A DNA stretch of 64,000 bases from Sedimentibacter sp. MB31-C6 (GTDB lineage Bacteria > Bacillota > Clostridia > Tissierellales > Sedimentibacteraceae): NCBI RefSeq assembly GCF_035934735.1, contig NZ_CP142396.1, positions 1,054,001 through 1,118,000 of the forward strand, given 5' to 3'. Below the pieces are notes generated by a model. It saw only the letters and a list, made by a program, of their open reading frames with translations, had not been told where the DNA came from and searched no databases. The position numbers and the translations under genes are program-made. Positions 1 through 9,288 of this stretch are shown one piece after another. Numbering within the stretch: the stretch's first letter is position 1; each line of letters begins with the position of its first letter.

Positions 1-136
1 TATCAGCAGTAGGGTCAAAACCTATATAAAATGTTACAGATTCTTTTCCTAAGAGTTCTCTAATTTCATCTTCATGAGTACATTGCTCTAAATATCCTCT
101 TTCTTTTAACACATCAAATACATTTTCCTTATTCAT
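1..136 (-). CDS. tyrS: Tyrosyl-tRNA synthetase, N-terminal fragment
   Basis: This is the first 45 codons of a gene that runs off the left edge. The reverse-strand product begins [15 protein letters not shown] and reaches [10 protein letters not shown], the block that in bacterial class I TyrRS immediately precedes the HIGH-type ATP-binding motif. The enzyme attaches tyrosine to tRNA-Tyr in the cytoplasm. The start is the ATG at 136, with a GGAGG ribosome binding site a few bases upstream (near 143-148). A T-box leader lies directly upstream and its apparent specifier is the Tyr codon TAC, which independently supports the assignment. The rest of the enzyme, including KMSKS and the S4 domain, is outside the window. 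Confidence 0.93.
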   Translation of the reverse strand, partial: MNKENVFDVLKERGYLEQCTHEDEIRELLGKESVTFYIGFDPTAD

Positions 137-149
137 AATTTAACCTCCA

Positions 150-385
150 TTATATAAAAAAGGGCTTTTCTCCATAAAGGACGAAAAACCCGTGGTACCA
201 CCTTAATTTACACATATGTGCCTTATACTGATTTAACGTTCAGATATTCCGCTATGGTTTCCCACAGTAACTCCAGAGCCGTAATTCACATCTTGTACTA
301 TGAACCTTTCACCACCCAGTTCACTCTCTAATTTTGTAACCAAAATGTTACTTAAAACTATCATTGTTATTATAATATATATTTA
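150..385 (-). promoter_or_regulatory. T-box leader of tyrS (specifier TAC, Tyr)
   Basis: The leader between the tyrS promoter and its start codon carries the T-box core GGTGGTACCACGG (reverse strand, about 205-191), which base-pairs with the NCCA end of uncharged tRNA. A stem I region contains the typical GAGAGTGAACTGGG entry. A TAC triplet at 283-281 sits in the context GAA-T-TAC...GGAG, matching the specifier position of the other three T-boxes in this window. The terminator pairs GGGTTTTT with AAAAGCCC followed by a T run (about 195-155). Uncharged tRNA-Tyr should favour the antiterminator and readthrough into tyrS. Confidence 0.92.
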
Positions 386-391
386 TTCATT

Positions 392-420
392 AATATAATA
401 TATATTGATGCCATTGTCAA
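392..420 (-). promoter_or_regulatory. Sigma-A promoter of tyrS
   Basis: On the reverse strand TTGACA (420-415) and TATATT (397-392) are separated by exactly 17 bases, just upstream of the T-box leader. The stretch from 421 to about 590 between this promoter and the CAP gene promoter is very AT-rich, and I see no gene in it. Confidence 0.8.
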
Positions 421-596
421 GAATTTATATTATTATTTTCTGCATACGATAGTAATAAATGTAAAATATATTTCATATTTCTTAAGATATGAGCATATCT
501 CATTTATATTATTAATGAATATTTAATAATTATGTTATATGTTTTTTATTTTTCAATATTGTGTAATTTTCTTGACACATTTGCCAATTTAAGAAT

Positions 597-635
597 TTAT
601 TGATGATTTATTTAACAAAATGTACATGCTATAAT
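597..635 (+). promoter_or_regulatory. Promoter of first CAP-domain gene
   Basis: An extended -10 element TG-C-TATAAT (627-635) lies 17 bases after a weak -35 TTTATT (607-612). The whole 39-base block, starting TTATTGATG, is repeated with identical length and spacing in front of the second CAP gene (1689-1727). That conservation is the main evidence that it is a functional shared promoter. The leader from about 642 to 741 contains nothing else I can identify. Confidence 0.65.
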
Positions 636-741
636 TCATTATGACGTAAAACTCATTAAAAAGTTCAATATTTTATAGAAGATATGTGTATAAAAATATA
701 CCTGTCTTCCCAAAAAAATCTAAAACTAATAGGAGTGAATT

Positions 742-1515
742 ATGAAGCATAAGGTATTAGCACTAACATTATCTACGGTATTAGCATTATCATCTACAAC
801 AGCATTTGCTGCGGAAGAGACATATTGTACTAAAAAGTATGACATTAATAACTTACTTAGAAATTTTAATCAAAATTATAGTCAAACAAGTAATACAAAA
901 TATAAACTGACTATAAACGGTAAAAGTGTAGATTTAAATTCAATTAATTGGAAAGAGTTACTTAACAAAAATTTATCTAAATCAAAGGTTACAGAGCCAG
1001 TTGAACAGGAACAAGAGGTTACAGAGCAAGTTGAGAAGAAACAAGAGGTTACAGAGCCAGTTGAAAAGGAACAAGAAACACCTGAAAAAGAGAATACTCA
1101 AAATGAATCAAAGGATTCAACAATTTCTTCTAGCTTAGAATATGAGCAAAAAGTAGTAGAACTTGTTAATGTGGAAAGACAAAAAGCTGGTTTGTCTGCT
1201 CTTACGCTAGATACATCTATTTCTAACGTTGCTAGAACTAAATCAAAAGATATGGCGAATAATAATTACTTTGCACACCAATCTCCAACTTACGGAAGTG
1301 CTGGAGACATGTTAAGACAATTTGGAATTAGCTGGTCTGCATGGGGTGAAAATATTGCATATGGTCAAAAAACTCCTGAAATAGTAGTAGATGCATGGAT
1401 GAATTCTCCAGGTCATAGAGCTAACATCCTTTCATCAAACTTTAACAAAATAGGAGTAGGATACGTTACAAACTCAAACGGAAGACCATACTGGACACAA
1501 ATATTCACAAATTAA
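742..1515 (+). CDS. Secreted CAP-domain protein with Glu-rich repeat linker
   Basis: A 257-residue exported protein. Residues 1-24 form a signal peptide (MKHKVLALTL... ending AFA) without a lipobox Cys. A low-complexity linker follows at about 75-125, including three 10-residue repeats of the type VTEPVEKEQE. The C-terminal 120 residues are a CAP/SCP-PR1 domain of the bacterial YkwD type, with the characteristic NYFAHQSP, WGENIA and GHRANIL blocks that supply the His and Glu residues of the CAP cavity. The biochemical role of bacterial CAP domains is largely unsettled. The start is supported by AGGAG at 731-735. The next gene is a paralogue with the same promoter block, so the pair is a tandem duplication. 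Confidence 0.9.
   Translation: MKHKVLALTLSTVLALSSTTAFAAEETYCTKKYDINNLLRNFNQNYSQTSNTKYKLTINGKSVDLNSINWKELLNKNLSKSKVTEPVEQEQEVTEQVEKKQEVTEPVEKEQETPEKENTQNESKDSTISSSLEYEQKVVELVNVERQKAGLSALTLDTSISNVARTKSKDMANNNYFAHQSPTYGSAGDMLRQFGISWSAWGENIAYGQKTPEIVVDAWMNSPGHRANILSSNFNKIGVGYVTNSNGRPYWTQIFTN
988..1077 (+). repeat. Three 30-bp in-frame tandem repeats in CAP gene
   Basis: Units at 988-1017, 1018-1047 and 1048-1077 begin GTTACAGAGC and encode VTEPVEQEQE, VTEQVEKKQE and VTEPVEKEQE. Because the unit is in frame, copy number can vary without breaking the gene. The paralogue at 1809 lacks these repeats. Confidence 0.9.
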
Positions 1516-1538
1516 ACAAATGACAATAATTTTACATT

Positions 1539-1590
1539 GTAGGGTATGCATTGTATGCATACTGAGGGACGCATACAATGCGTCCCCTAC
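1539..1590. repeat. 52-bp double-hairpin repeat, copy 1
   Basis: The element opens GTAGGG and closes CCCTAC. Inside it are two adjacent palindromes, GTATGCATTGTATGCATAC and GGGACGCATACAATGCGTCC, so it can fold as a closing stem with two hairpin arms. Related copies are at 2500, 6173, 49900, 50001 and 59304. It sits just after the first CAP gene. Confidence 0.92.
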
Positions 1591-1688
1591 AGCTTAGATT
1601 GCCTTTGGTAGTCTTTTTTTATTATCGAATATTACAATACTATTACAAATATTTGTAATATACTTGTAACATTAGGAACTTGATGTAG

Positions 1689-1727
1689 TTATTGATGGTT
1701 TATTTATACAAGTTTGCATGTTATAAT
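1689..1727 (+). promoter_or_regulatory. Promoter of second CAP-domain gene
   Basis: This is the counterpart of the block at 597-635: TTATTGATG, then TTTATT (1699-1704), 17 bases, then the extended -10 TG-T-TATAAT (1719-1727). The two blocks are the same length and mostly identical, while the flanking DNA differs. Confidence 0.65.
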
Positions 1728-1808
1728 ACATTCATAACGAAAAAGTTGTTAATAATAATTTTAGAGCTTTTCGTTAAAAAATCCAATAAAATATTAAGGA
1801 GAAAATTT

Positions 1809-2480
1809 ATGAAAAATAAGATAATTGCAATGGCATTAACATTAACATTAGCACTATCATCTACAACAGTCTTTGCTGCAGGAATGGAAAGCTATCCAAC
1901 ATATGATTGGTCATTTATAAATAATTTATTTGCATCTGAACCATGGAATACTCAATCAGTAGAACCTTTAGAAGATACTACACAAACTGAAACTCCTTCT
2001 ATTGAAAATACACAACAAGCAAATACCTTTAGTGATAATACACAATTAACTGAACAGGAAAATATACAAACAAACAACACTACAGCTCCTACATCAAAAT
2101 CAAATTATGAACAAAAAGTAGTTGAACTTGTAAATGTAGAAAGACAAAAAGTTGGTCTTCCTTCTCTTTCATTTGATTCAGCTATTTCCAATGTAGCTAG
2201 AGCTAAATCTAAGGATATGGCTGACAACAATTACTTTGCACACCAATCACCAACTTACGGTAGCGCAGGTGACATGTTGAAGCAAAATGGAATTAATTAT
2301 TCTGCATGGGGCGAAAATATTGCAAAAGGTCAAAGATCTCCTGAAGAAGTAGTAAATGCTTGGATGAACTCAGAAGGTCACAAAGCAAACATCCTTTCAC
2401 CTAACTTTTCAAAATTAGGTGTAGGTTATGTAACAAACTCAACAGGAACACCATACTGGACACAAATGTTCACAAATTAA
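1809..2480 (+). CDS. Secreted CAP-domain protein
   Basis: A 223-residue exported protein. It has a signal peptide (MKNKIIAMALTL... ending VFA, about residues 1-22), a Thr/Gln/Asn-rich linker, and a C-terminal CAP domain of about 122 residues. That domain is very similar to its neighbour at 742-1515 and has the same NYFAHQSP, WGENIA and GHKANIL blocks. I chose the ATG at 1809 because AAGGAG at 1797-1802 precedes it and the signal peptide begins there. An upstream in-frame ATG at 1692 would add 39 residues, lacks a ribosome binding site and overlaps the promoter. It is probably secreted to the cell surface; enzymatic or binding function is unknown. Confidence 0.9.
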   Translation: MKNKIIAMALTLTLALSSTTVFAAGMESYPTYDWSFINNLFASEPWNTQSVEPLEDTTQTETPSIENTQQANTFSDNTQLTEQENIQTNNTTAPTSKSNYEQKVVELVNVERQKVGLPSLSFDSAISNVARAKSKDMADNNYFAHQSPTYGSAGDMLKQNGINYSAWGENIAKGQRSPEEVVNAWMNSEGHKANILSPNFSKLGVGYVTNSTGTPYWTQMFTN

Positions 2481-2499
2481 AAGATAACAATAATGTAAT

Positions 2500-2551
2500 G
2501 TAGGGTTTGCATTGTATGCAAACCGCGGGACGCATACAATGCGTCCCCTAC
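2500..2551. repeat. 52-bp double-hairpin repeat, copy 2
   Basis: Same architecture as copy 1, but the first arm reads GTTTGCATTGTATGCAAAC: the A-T pair of copy 1 has become T-A on both sides of the stem. The second arm is identical to copy 1. Confidence 0.92.
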
Positions 2552-2566
2552 GTTTATTTGTAAGTT

Positions 2567-2600
2567 AACAGGTTACAAAATGTAACCTGTTTTTTATTTT
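2567..2600 (+). terminator. Rho-independent terminator after CAP genes
   Basis: AACAGGTTACA and TGTAACCTGTT form an uninterrupted stem with a short A-rich loop, followed by a T-rich tail (TTTTTATTTTTTT). It separates the CAP pair from the exporter operon. Confidence 0.85.
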
Positions 2601-2694
2601 TTTATTGATGTTCTAAAACACAATTCCATCACATTTAAATAATATTATTAAATAAATTACTAATAAAAATTAAAATCAGAAAGGACTATTTTAT

Positions 2695-4290
2695 ATGAAA
2701 AACAAAAAATTTAAATGGATTGTTATTATTGCAGCAATTCTTACTGTTGTATTTATTGGTTTCAAATTCGTTACTTATAGAACTACCAACAAAACTAATG
2801 CAACTGAAATTTTAAACAATGAAATTGAATATACCGTTTCAAAAGATAACATATCTGTTTCTGTTTCAGAAAGCGGAAGTGTTAATCCATCAGATAAAAG
2901 GGAAATAAAATCCGAAATTGATGGAACTGTTGATAAAATTTATGTTACAGAAGGAGATTTAGTGGAAAAAGATCAAATACTTACATCCTTAAAGTCTGAT
3001 ATGGCAAGCGATAGTCAAACAGAAATTAATGGAATTGAATTAAATATTGAAAAAACTCAACGAGAACTAAACGAATTATACAAAAATCAAGATGATTTAA
3101 ATATATATGCCCCAGTTTCCGGAGTGATTTCTGGCATGGATATTGAGGTTGGAGATGAAATCAGCACTAATTATAATATAGCCACTGTTAAAGATACTGA
3201 CAATTCATATGTCGAAGTATTTTTTACTAAAGGTCAATTTGACAAAATATCTATTGACGACGAAGCATCTATATTTATGACCAAATATTTATCAACTCAT
3301 TCAGGAACTGTAATTGAAAAGAATAGCACTCCTGTTCAACAAGGCGGAGGTACATTTGGATACATAGTAACTCTTAAGATGAAAAATCCCGGTGGATTCA
3401 GTGTAGGGGACCTAGCTCAAGTCACTGTAACCAATAGTCAAGGCTCATATGAAGGTATGAGCAACGGTAAAATTATTGATGTAAAAGAAGAAAATATTAC
3501 TGCTAAAGTAGGTGGTAAGATTAAATCTGTAAATACTGAAAATGGAAAGTACATCGATAAAGGTGATATTATAGCAATTATTGAAGGTGAAGACTTAGCC
3601 CTTGAAATAGCTGAAAAACAAAATTCAATTGCAAAGTATCAATCTCAAATAGAAGATTTAGTTGAAGGAGATACTATTTACTCTCCCATGAAAGGCACTG
3701 TTCTTCAAATTAATGTATCAGAAGAAGAGGTTGTTGACAGAACTACAACTTTAATGACTGTTGCAGACCTTGAAAATATGGAAGTAGTTATTGCTGTTGA
3801 TGAACTCGATATAGATAAAATAAAATTAGGACAACAAGCCAATATTTATAGTGATGTTTATCCTGATGATAAATTCACCGGCAAAGTAGCTAAAATATCA
3901 ATGGAAGGAAAAAGTCAAAACGGAATTACTACATATGATGTAACTGTTAAATTAGATGATAGAAAAACTCTTATGTCAGGTATGAATGTAGATGTTGAAA
4001 TATTAGCAGATAGCAAAAAAAATGTACTAGTCATCCCTATCGATGCTGTTCATAGACTAAATGGAAATTATATGGTAACTGTTAAAGATGAATCTGGCAA
4101 TAAAAAAGATATGAAAGTAAAGCTGGGATTAGCTACAAAAGATAAAGTTGAAATTATTTCAGGAATAAATGAAGGTAATGTAATTGTTTATAATTCAGTT
4201 CAATCTAACTCCTCTGAGATGCCTGGGAAAAATGTAAACATCATGCCTGGTATGGGCGGAAGCAGAAAAGGAGTGGTGGTTACAAAATGA
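2695..4290 (+). CDS. MacA/HlyD-like adaptor subunit of ABC exporter
   Basis: A 531-residue membrane-anchored adaptor of the HlyD/MacA periplasmic-adaptor family. One N-terminal transmembrane segment lies at about 7-28. Two biotinyl-lipoyl-like halves follow, at about 60-160 and 260-350, each with a short helical segment. Then comes a beta-barrel with the typical VVIAVDELDIDKIKLGQ and GMNVDVEI segments. The C-terminus is Gly/Met-rich. In Gram-positive bacteria such proteins link a MacB-type ABC pump to extracellular substrate such as peptides or drugs. Its stop overlaps the ATPase start by four bases (ATGA), and the permease follows, so the three form one operon. The duplicated lipoyl-type arrangement makes it longer than a typical MacA. 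The substrate cannot be deduced. Confidence 0.85.
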   Translation: MKNKKFKWIVIIAAILTVVFIGFKFVTYRTTNKTNATEILNNEIEYTVSKDNISVSVSESGSVNPSDKREIKSEIDGTVDKIYVTEGDLVEKDQILTSLKSDMASDSQTEINGIELNIEKTQRELNELYKNQDDLNIYAPVSGVISGMDIEVGDEISTNYNIATVKDTDNSYVEVFFTKGQFDKISIDDEASIFMTKYLSTHSGTVIEKNSTPVQQGGGTFGYIVTLKMKNPGGFSVGDLAQVTVTNSQGSYEGMSNGKIIDVKEENITAKVGGKIKSVNTENGKYIDKGDIIAIIEGEDLALEIAEKQNSIAKYQSQIEDLVEGDTIYSPMKGTVLQINVSEEEVVDRTTTLMTVADLENMEVVIAVDELDIDKIKLGQQANIYSDVYPDDKFTGKVAKISMEGKSQNGITTYDVTVKLDDRKTLMSGMNVDVEILADSKKNVLVIPIDAVHRLNGNYMVTVKDESGNKKDMKVKLGLATKDKVEIISGINEGNVIVYNSVQSNSSEMPGKNVNIMPGMGGSRKGVVVTK

Positions 4291-4967
4291 TAGATTTAAA
4301 AGATATTACAAAAACTTATGATATGGGTTCTGTACAGGTACAGGTTCTAAAAGGTATATCCTTACATGTTAACGAAGGTGAATTTTTATCAATTATAGGA
4401 CCTTCAGGTTCAGGCAAGTCTACTCTAATGAACATGATAGGTTGTCTAGATGCGCCTACAACAGGCGAATACTATTTGGATGGCAAGGAGATTAGCACTT
4501 ACAATGAAAAACAACTGTCCAAAATAAGAAATCAAAAAATAGGATTCATATTTCAAAAATTTAATCTTCTACCTAAACTAACAGCTTTAGAAAATGTTGA
4601 GCTACCTCTCATTTATAGAGGAATGAACAGTAAAGAAAGAAGAAAACTAACTTTAGATGCATTAGAAAAAGTTGGATTAAATGACAGGATGAATCACAAG
4701 CCAACAGAATTGTCTGGTGGGCAGCAGCAACGTGTTGCTATTGCAAGAGCACTAGCAGGAGACCCTCCTGTATTATTGGCAGATGAACCTACTGGAAACT
4801 TAGATTCTAAATCAGGAAGTGATGTAATGAATTTAATAAAAGAACTTAGTAAAGAAGGTAAAACTATAGTTCTTATAACCCATGACAATGAAGTGGCTAA
4901 AGTAGCCAAAAGAACTATAACTATTAAAGACGGATTGCTTTTAAACAGTATTACAAATCAGAGTTAA
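4287..4967 (+). CDS. MacB/LolD-type ABC transporter ATPase
   Basis: A 226-residue ATP-binding subunit. Walker A is GPSGSGKST (about 38-46). The Q-loop is in IFQKFNLLPKL. The signature is LSGGQQQRVAIARAL, followed by Walker B LLADEPTGNLD and the switch His in ITHD. The sequence places it in the LolD/MacB/FtsE-like group that pairs with FtsX-fold permeases. It is translationally coupled to the adaptor (4-base overlap), and the permease starts 15 bases downstream behind AAAGGAAA. Confidence 0.93.
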   Translation: MIDLKDITKTYDMGSVQVQVLKGISLHVNEGEFLSIIGPSGSGKSTLMNMIGCLDAPTTGEYYLDGKEISTYNEKQLSKIRNQKIGFIFQKFNLLPKLTALENVELPLIYRGMNSKERRKLTLDALEKVGLNDRMNHKPTELSGGQQQRVAIARALAGDPPVLLADEPTGNLDSKSGSDVMNLIKELSKEGKTIVLITHDNEVAKVAKRTITIKDGLLLNSITNQS

Positions 4968-4982
4968 GAAAGGAAATTTAAA

Positions 4983-6146
4983 ATGAATATAAAAAGCGTA
5001 ACAAAAATGGCCTTTCAATCTATTTTTTCAAATAAAATGAGAACATTTCTTACAATGCTTGGAATAATAATAGGTGTATTTGCTGTAGTAGTCCTTATAT
5101 CCATAGGACAAGGAGCCACGTCAGGTGTTACTGATAGTATATCCAGCATGGGTTCAAACATAATCAGTATAAATATCTTTGATAGAAGAAAATCTATAAT
5201 ATATAATGATGTTTATGATTTTGAAAAACTAGATGGAGTTAAAAATGTAACGCCTGTATATAACTCTAATGCTACTGTTAAGTATGATTTAGAGACAACA
5301 ACTGTAAATATAAACGGTGGAAATGAAAACTACATGAACATTAATAACTATAAAATTGGTTCTGGAAGAAAAATAAGCCCTGTTGATGTAGACTACAGAA
5401 ATAAAGTAGCAATTATAGGTCTAACAACTGCTGAAGATTTGTTCGGTAAAGATAACCCTTTGAATAAGGATATTTCTATAAATGGAGAAAAATATACGGT
5501 TGTAGGTGTTCTTCAAGACAAAGAAAGCTCTATTGCTGGTGACAGCAATGACATTGTTATCGTCCCAGTAACTACATTAATGAGACAAAATAGTACCAAA
5601 GAAATTAACAGTATAACTATACAGGCAAATTCATCTGAGGAATCAACTTTAGCTAAAGAAAACATTGAAAATTATTTATTTGACTACTTTGAAGATGAAG
5701 ATTCATACATGGTTTTTAGCCAAGATGAAATGCTAGATGTTATAAATGAAACTACAGCAATGCTTACTGCTATGCTTGGTGGTATAGCAGGAATTTCACT
5801 TTTAGTAGGTGGTATAGGAATTATGAACATAATGCTTGTTACAGTAACTGAAAGAACAAGAGAAATAGGTATAAGAAAAGCAATAGGTGCCGGAAGAGTT
5901 AATATACTAATTCAGTTTTTAATTGAATCCTCTGTAATGAGCGGAGTTGGAGGTATCATTGGTGCTGTACTAGGTGTGATTGTTTCTTCTGCAATAAGTG
6001 ATATAATGGCTATTAATTATGTTGTTAATATACCTGTAATTATTGGAGCATTTGGTTTTTCTTTAGCTGTAGGTGTTTTCTTCGGATTATATCCTGCTAA
6101 TAAGGCTTCAAAATTAAAACCAGTTGATGCATTACGATATGAATAG
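4983..6146 (+). CDS. MacB/FtsX-type ABC transporter permease
   Basis: A 387-residue permease with the MacB topology. A first transmembrane segment lies at about 18-42 (TFLTMLGIIIGVFAVVVLI). A large extracytoplasmic MacB_PCD domain spans about 45-250. Three C-terminal transmembrane segments form the FtsX domain, with the family signature GGIGIMNIMLVTVTERTREI followed by GIRKAIGA. It forms a dimeric mechanotransmission-type pump with the ATPase and adaptor encoded just upstream. A double-hairpin repeat follows the stop codon in place of an ordinary terminator. Confidence 0.92.
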   Translation: MNIKSVTKMAFQSIFSNKMRTFLTMLGIIIGVFAVVVLISIGQGATSGVTDSISSMGSNIISINIFDRRKSIIYNDVYDFEKLDGVKNVTPVYNSNATVKYDLETTTVNINGGNENYMNINNYKIGSGRKISPVDVDYRNKVAIIGLTTAEDLFGKDNPLNKDISINGEKYTVVGVLQDKESSIAGDSNDIVIVPVTTLMRQNSTKEINSITIQANSSEESTLAKENIENYLFDYFEDEDSYMVFSQDEMLDVINETTAMLTAMLGGIAGISLLVGGIGIMNIMLVTVTERTREIGIRKAIGAGRVNILIQFLIESSVMSGVGGIIGAVLGVIVSSAISDIMAINYVVNIPVIIGAFGFSLAVGVFFGLYPANKASKLKPVDALRYE

Positions 6147-6172
6147 TTATAATAGTGAATTATATTTACATT

Positions 6173-6224
6173 ATAGGGTATGCATTGCATGCATACCGCG
6201 GGGCGCATACAATGCGCCCCCTAC
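6173..6224. repeat. 52-bp double-hairpin repeat, copy 3
   Basis: It lies between the convergent permease and BASS-transporter genes. The second arm reads GGGGCGCATACAATGCGCCCC: relative to the other copies one A-T pair has become G-C on both sides. The first arm is GTATGCATTGCATGCATAC. The opening GTAGGG is ATAGGG here. Confidence 0.92.
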
Positions 6225-6227
6225 AAT

Positions 6228-7163
6228 TTAACTTTCTTTTCTAGAAAGTATGTTAGCAGCAATAGCTCCAGATATATTATGCCATACACTAAATACAGCA
6301 CCTGGAATTGTTGCTAATGGATATTGAGCAAATGAAGTTGCAGCAAGTGATGTTGCTAACCCTGAATTTTGCATTCCTACTTCAATAGCAATAGCTTTCT
6401 GTTTTGATAAATCTAAACCTAAAACTTTTCCAACTATAAACCCAATTACATATCCTAAACAATTGTGTAAAACAACAACTAATATTATTATAAGTCCACT
6501 AGTCAAGATTTTTTCTGAATTTGAGGCAACAACTGAAGCTACGATAGCAACAATAGCAGTTACAGATACCAATGGTAGAACTTTAACAAATTTTTCAGTG
6601 ATTTTACCAAAGAAACTATTTATAATAAATCCAAGTCCTATAGGAAGAATTACTACTTTCACTATAGATATAAACATACTCATAACATCTACCGATACAG
6701 TTTGTCCAATTAGTAGCTTAGTAATTAAAGGAGTTAATATTGGAGCTAATACAGTCGAAACACTTGTCATTGCAACCGAAAGGGCTATATCACCCTTAGC
6801 TAAATATGTCATTACATTAGAAGATGTTCCTCCTGGACAAGTTCCTACAAGTACAACACCAACTGCTAATTCTGGTGGCAAATTAAATATTTTTGTTAAT
6901 AATAATGCTATCAAAGGCATTATCGTAAATTGTGCCAAACATCCAATTAAAACATCTTTAGGTCTGCTAAATACTAATTTAAAATCATCAAATTTTAAAG
7001 TTAATCCCATTCCAAACATTACTATCATTAATAAAGGTGTTATATAAGATCCCTTAATCCAAAGAAATGTTGTAGGAACAAATAACGCCATTGCAGCTAT
7101 AACCAATACTATTACAGCCATAAATTTTCCAACTAAACCGCTTATTTTTTCAAGTACTTTCAT
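6228..7163 (-). CDS. BASS-family (bile acid:Na+ symporter-like) transporter
   Basis: A 311-residue polytopic membrane protein with about nine or ten hydrophobic segments and the SBF family blocks VGVVLVGTCPGGTSSNVMTY and IAIEVGMQNSGLATSLA. These contain the crossover-helix and sodium-site residues typical of BASS proteins. Bacterial members carry organic anions such as bile acids, keto acids or pantothenate precursors with sodium. The position just downstream of ilvD on the same strand makes a branched-chain keto-acid or ketopantoate-like substrate possible, but that is inference. A GGAGG site precedes the ATG. The gene ends three bases from repeat copy 3. Confidence 0.88.
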   Translation of the reverse strand: MKVLEKISGLVGKFMAVIVLVIAAMALFVPTTFLWIKGSYITPLLMIVMFGMGLTLKFDDFKLVFSRPKDVLIGCLAQFTIMPLIALLLTKIFNLPPELAVGVVLVGTCPGGTSSNVMTYLAKGDIALSVAMTSVSTVLAPILTPLITKLLIGQTVSVDVMSMFISIVKVVILPIGLGFIINSFFGKITEKFVKVLPLVSVTAIVAIVASVVASNSEKILTSGLIIILVVVLHNCLGYVIGFIVGKVLGLDLSKQKAIAIEVGMQNSGLATSLAATSFAQYPLATIPGAVFSVWHNISGAIAANILSRKES

Positions 7164-7255
7164 TTTAATCCTCCAGTTTTTAAAAATTAATTTTAAATTA
7201 TTGCAATTATTTATTTCTATGTGGAGCTGAAGCTATTATCCTTAAGCTCTTAATA

Positions 7256-8923
7256 TTATTTATTAACTTCTAATACTGCTCCCCTATTGCCAGATGTAAC
7301 AAGTGAAGCATATCTAGCCAAATAGCCTGTTGTAATCTTTGGTTCTCTTGGCTGCCATTTAGCTCTTCTATTTTCTAATTCTTCATCCGATATAACAAAG
7401 TCTATTTTATTTTCATTAATATTAATTTTAATTACATCTCCTTCTTCAACTAAAGCAATATTTCCTCCAACAGCAGCTTCTGGAGAAACATGTCCTATTG
7501 CTGCACCTCTTGTGGCACCAGAGAAACGACCATCAGTTATTAATGCTACACTATCTCCTAAACCTCTACCCATTATAGCCGATGTAGGATTTAGCATTTC
7601 TCTCATACCAGGTCCACCTTTTGGCCCTTCATAACGAATTACCACAACATCACCTTGTACAATTTTTCCTTTGTTTATAGCCTCTATTGCATCTTCTTCA
7701 CAATCAAATACTCGTGCAGGACCTTCATGTATCATCATTTCAGGTGAAACAGCTGAACGTTTAACAACACATGTATCAGGAGCTAAATTGCCCTTCAGTA
7801 CTGCAATACCACCAGTCTGACTATATGGGTTTTCCACAGGTCTTATTATTTCATTATTATTATTTACACAACCTTTAATATTTTCACCTACAGTTAAGCC
7901 ACTACATGTTAATAAACCTGTGTTAATCAAACCTTTTTTATTTAATTCATTCATAACTGCATAAACACCACCTGCATCATCTAAATCTTCCATAAAAGTA
8001 TTTCCAGCAGGTGCAAGGTGACATAGATTTGGAGTTTTTGCACTTATTTCATTTGCTATATCTAAATTCAAATCTACTCCTGCTTCATAAGCTATAGCTG
8101 GTAAATGAAGCATACTGTTTGTACTACATCCAAGAGCCATATCTACTGTTAAAGCATTCATAAATGCATCCTTAGTCATTATATCTCTAGGTCTTATATT
8201 TTTTTCTACTAGCTCCATTACTTTCATTCCAGCATGTTTAGCAAGTCTTATTCTTTCAGAATACACAGCAGGGATTGTACCATTTCCTTTTAATCCCATT
8301 CCTAATGCCTCAGTTAAACAATTCATACTATTAGCTGTATACATACCTGAACATGAACCGCAAGAAGGACATGCCTTATTTTCGTACTCTTCCACTTCAT
8401 CAAAACTCATTTTCCCTGCATTATAAGCTCCTACGGCTTCGAACATGTCTGATAAACATGTTCTTTTTCCATTTAATTTACCAGCAAGCATTGGTCCTCC
8501 ACTAACAAATATAGTAGGAATATTTACCCTTGCAGCTGCCATTAAAAGTCCAGGAACATTTTTATCACAGTTTGGTACCATAACTAATGCATCAAAACAG
8601 TGCGCCATTGCCATTGCTTCTGTAGAATCTGCTATTAAGTCCCTAGTAACAAGTGAATATTTCATTCCTTGATGACCCATAGCTATACCATCACATACTG
8701 CTATTGCTGGAAAAACCACAGGTGTTCCACCTGCCATAGCAACTCCCATTTTCACAGCATCAACAATTTTATCCAAGTTCATATGCCCTGGAACTATATC
8801 ATTTTGTGAACTCACTATCCCTATTAAAGGTTTATTTAATTCTTCCTTTGTATATCCTAAGGCATTAAATAATGAACGGTGAGGTGCCTGTTGTACTCCC
8901 TTAGTTACTGAATCGCTTCTCAT
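7256..8923 (-). CDS. ilvD: Dihydroxy-acid dehydratase
   Basis: A 555-residue enzyme that converts 2,3-dihydroxy-isovalerate and 2,3-dihydroxy-3-methylvalerate to the keto acids preceding valine and isoleucine. The Fe-S ligand Cys residues lie in PNCDKNVPG and [18 protein letters not shown]. The C-terminal family blocks [12 protein letters not shown] and [20 protein letters not shown] are present. Length is normal for IlvD. A second, divergent IlvD/Edd paralogue lies at 36926. The gene is preceded by a T-box leader whose specifier reads ATC (Ile), so expression should rise when charged tRNA-Ile falls. Confidence 0.96.
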   Translation of the reverse strand: MRSDSVTKGVQQAPHRSLFNALGYTKEELNKPLIGIVSSQNDIVPGHMNLDKIVDAVKMGVAMAGGTPVVFPAIAVCDGIAMGHQGMKYSLVTRDLIADSTEAMAMAHCFDALVMVPNCDKNVPGLLMAAARVNIPTIFVSGGPMLAGKLNGKRTCLSDMFEAVGAYNAGKMSFDEVEEYENKACPSCGSCSGMYTANSMNCLTEALGMGLKGNGTIPAVYSERIRLAKHAGMKVMELVEKNIRPRDIMTKDAFMNALTVDMALGCSTNSMLHLPAIAYEAGVDLNLDIANEISAKTPNLCHLAPAGNTFMEDLDDAGGVYAVMNELNKKGLINTGLLTCSGLTVGENIKGCVNNNNEIIRPVENPYSQTGGIAVLKGNLAPDTCVVKRSAVSPEMMIHEGPARVFDCEEDAIEAINKGKIVQGDVVVIRYEGPKGGPGMREMLNPTSAIMGRGLGDSVALITDGRFSGATRGAAIGHVSPEAAVGGNIALVEEGDVIKININENKIDFVISDEELENRRAKWQPREPKITTGYLARYASLVTSGNRGAVLEVNK

Positions 8924-8959
8924 TTATTTTCCTCCTAATAATTATATTATATTTTTCTC

Positions 8960-9285
8960 CCTCAAGGCCGAAAAAATAAAGACCTTTCATCTCTATATAC
9001 ATCTAACTATAGATATATATAGGGACGAAAGGTCTTTCCGTGGTACCACCCTAATTTACGATAAAAAAATATCGCCTCATTCAAGTCGAAAAAATTTATT
9101 TGTATTTTTTGAACTCTATCCTATTAACGCAGGAATACGTCCTTGCCTACTAAAAAATTTCGACTTGGAAGCTCAGGAGTGATCATTGCATACTTTATAA
9201 CACCGATTTTCACCAACCATCGGTTCTCTAAAGTTATTTTTCAAGTATTTTTGTCTCCGTCAACGCTTTTTTAATTAACTTGTTT
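8960..9285 (-). promoter_or_regulatory. T-box leader of ilvD (specifier ATC, Ile)
   Basis: The reverse strand contains the T-box core GGGTGGTACCACGG (about 9054-9041). A long terminator hairpin follows, pairing AAAGACCTTTC with GAAAGGTCTTT and ending in a T run (about 9035-8972). The triplet ATC at 9183-9181 lies nine bases before GAG, the same spacing as the Val and Cys specifiers of the other leaders here, so Ile is the likely ligand tRNA. A neighbouring reading of GAT cannot be fully excluded by eye. Confidence 0.9.
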
Positions 9286-9288
9286 CTC

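Noticed and set aside
1692-1808. N-terminal extension of the second CAP protein
   Set aside because: It overlaps the duplicated promoter block and lacks a ribosome binding site; the signal peptide begins at 1809.
6463-7047. 194-codon forward frame
   Set aside because: Antisense to the BASS transporter, which has clear family motifs; the forward product is low-complexity and matches no family.
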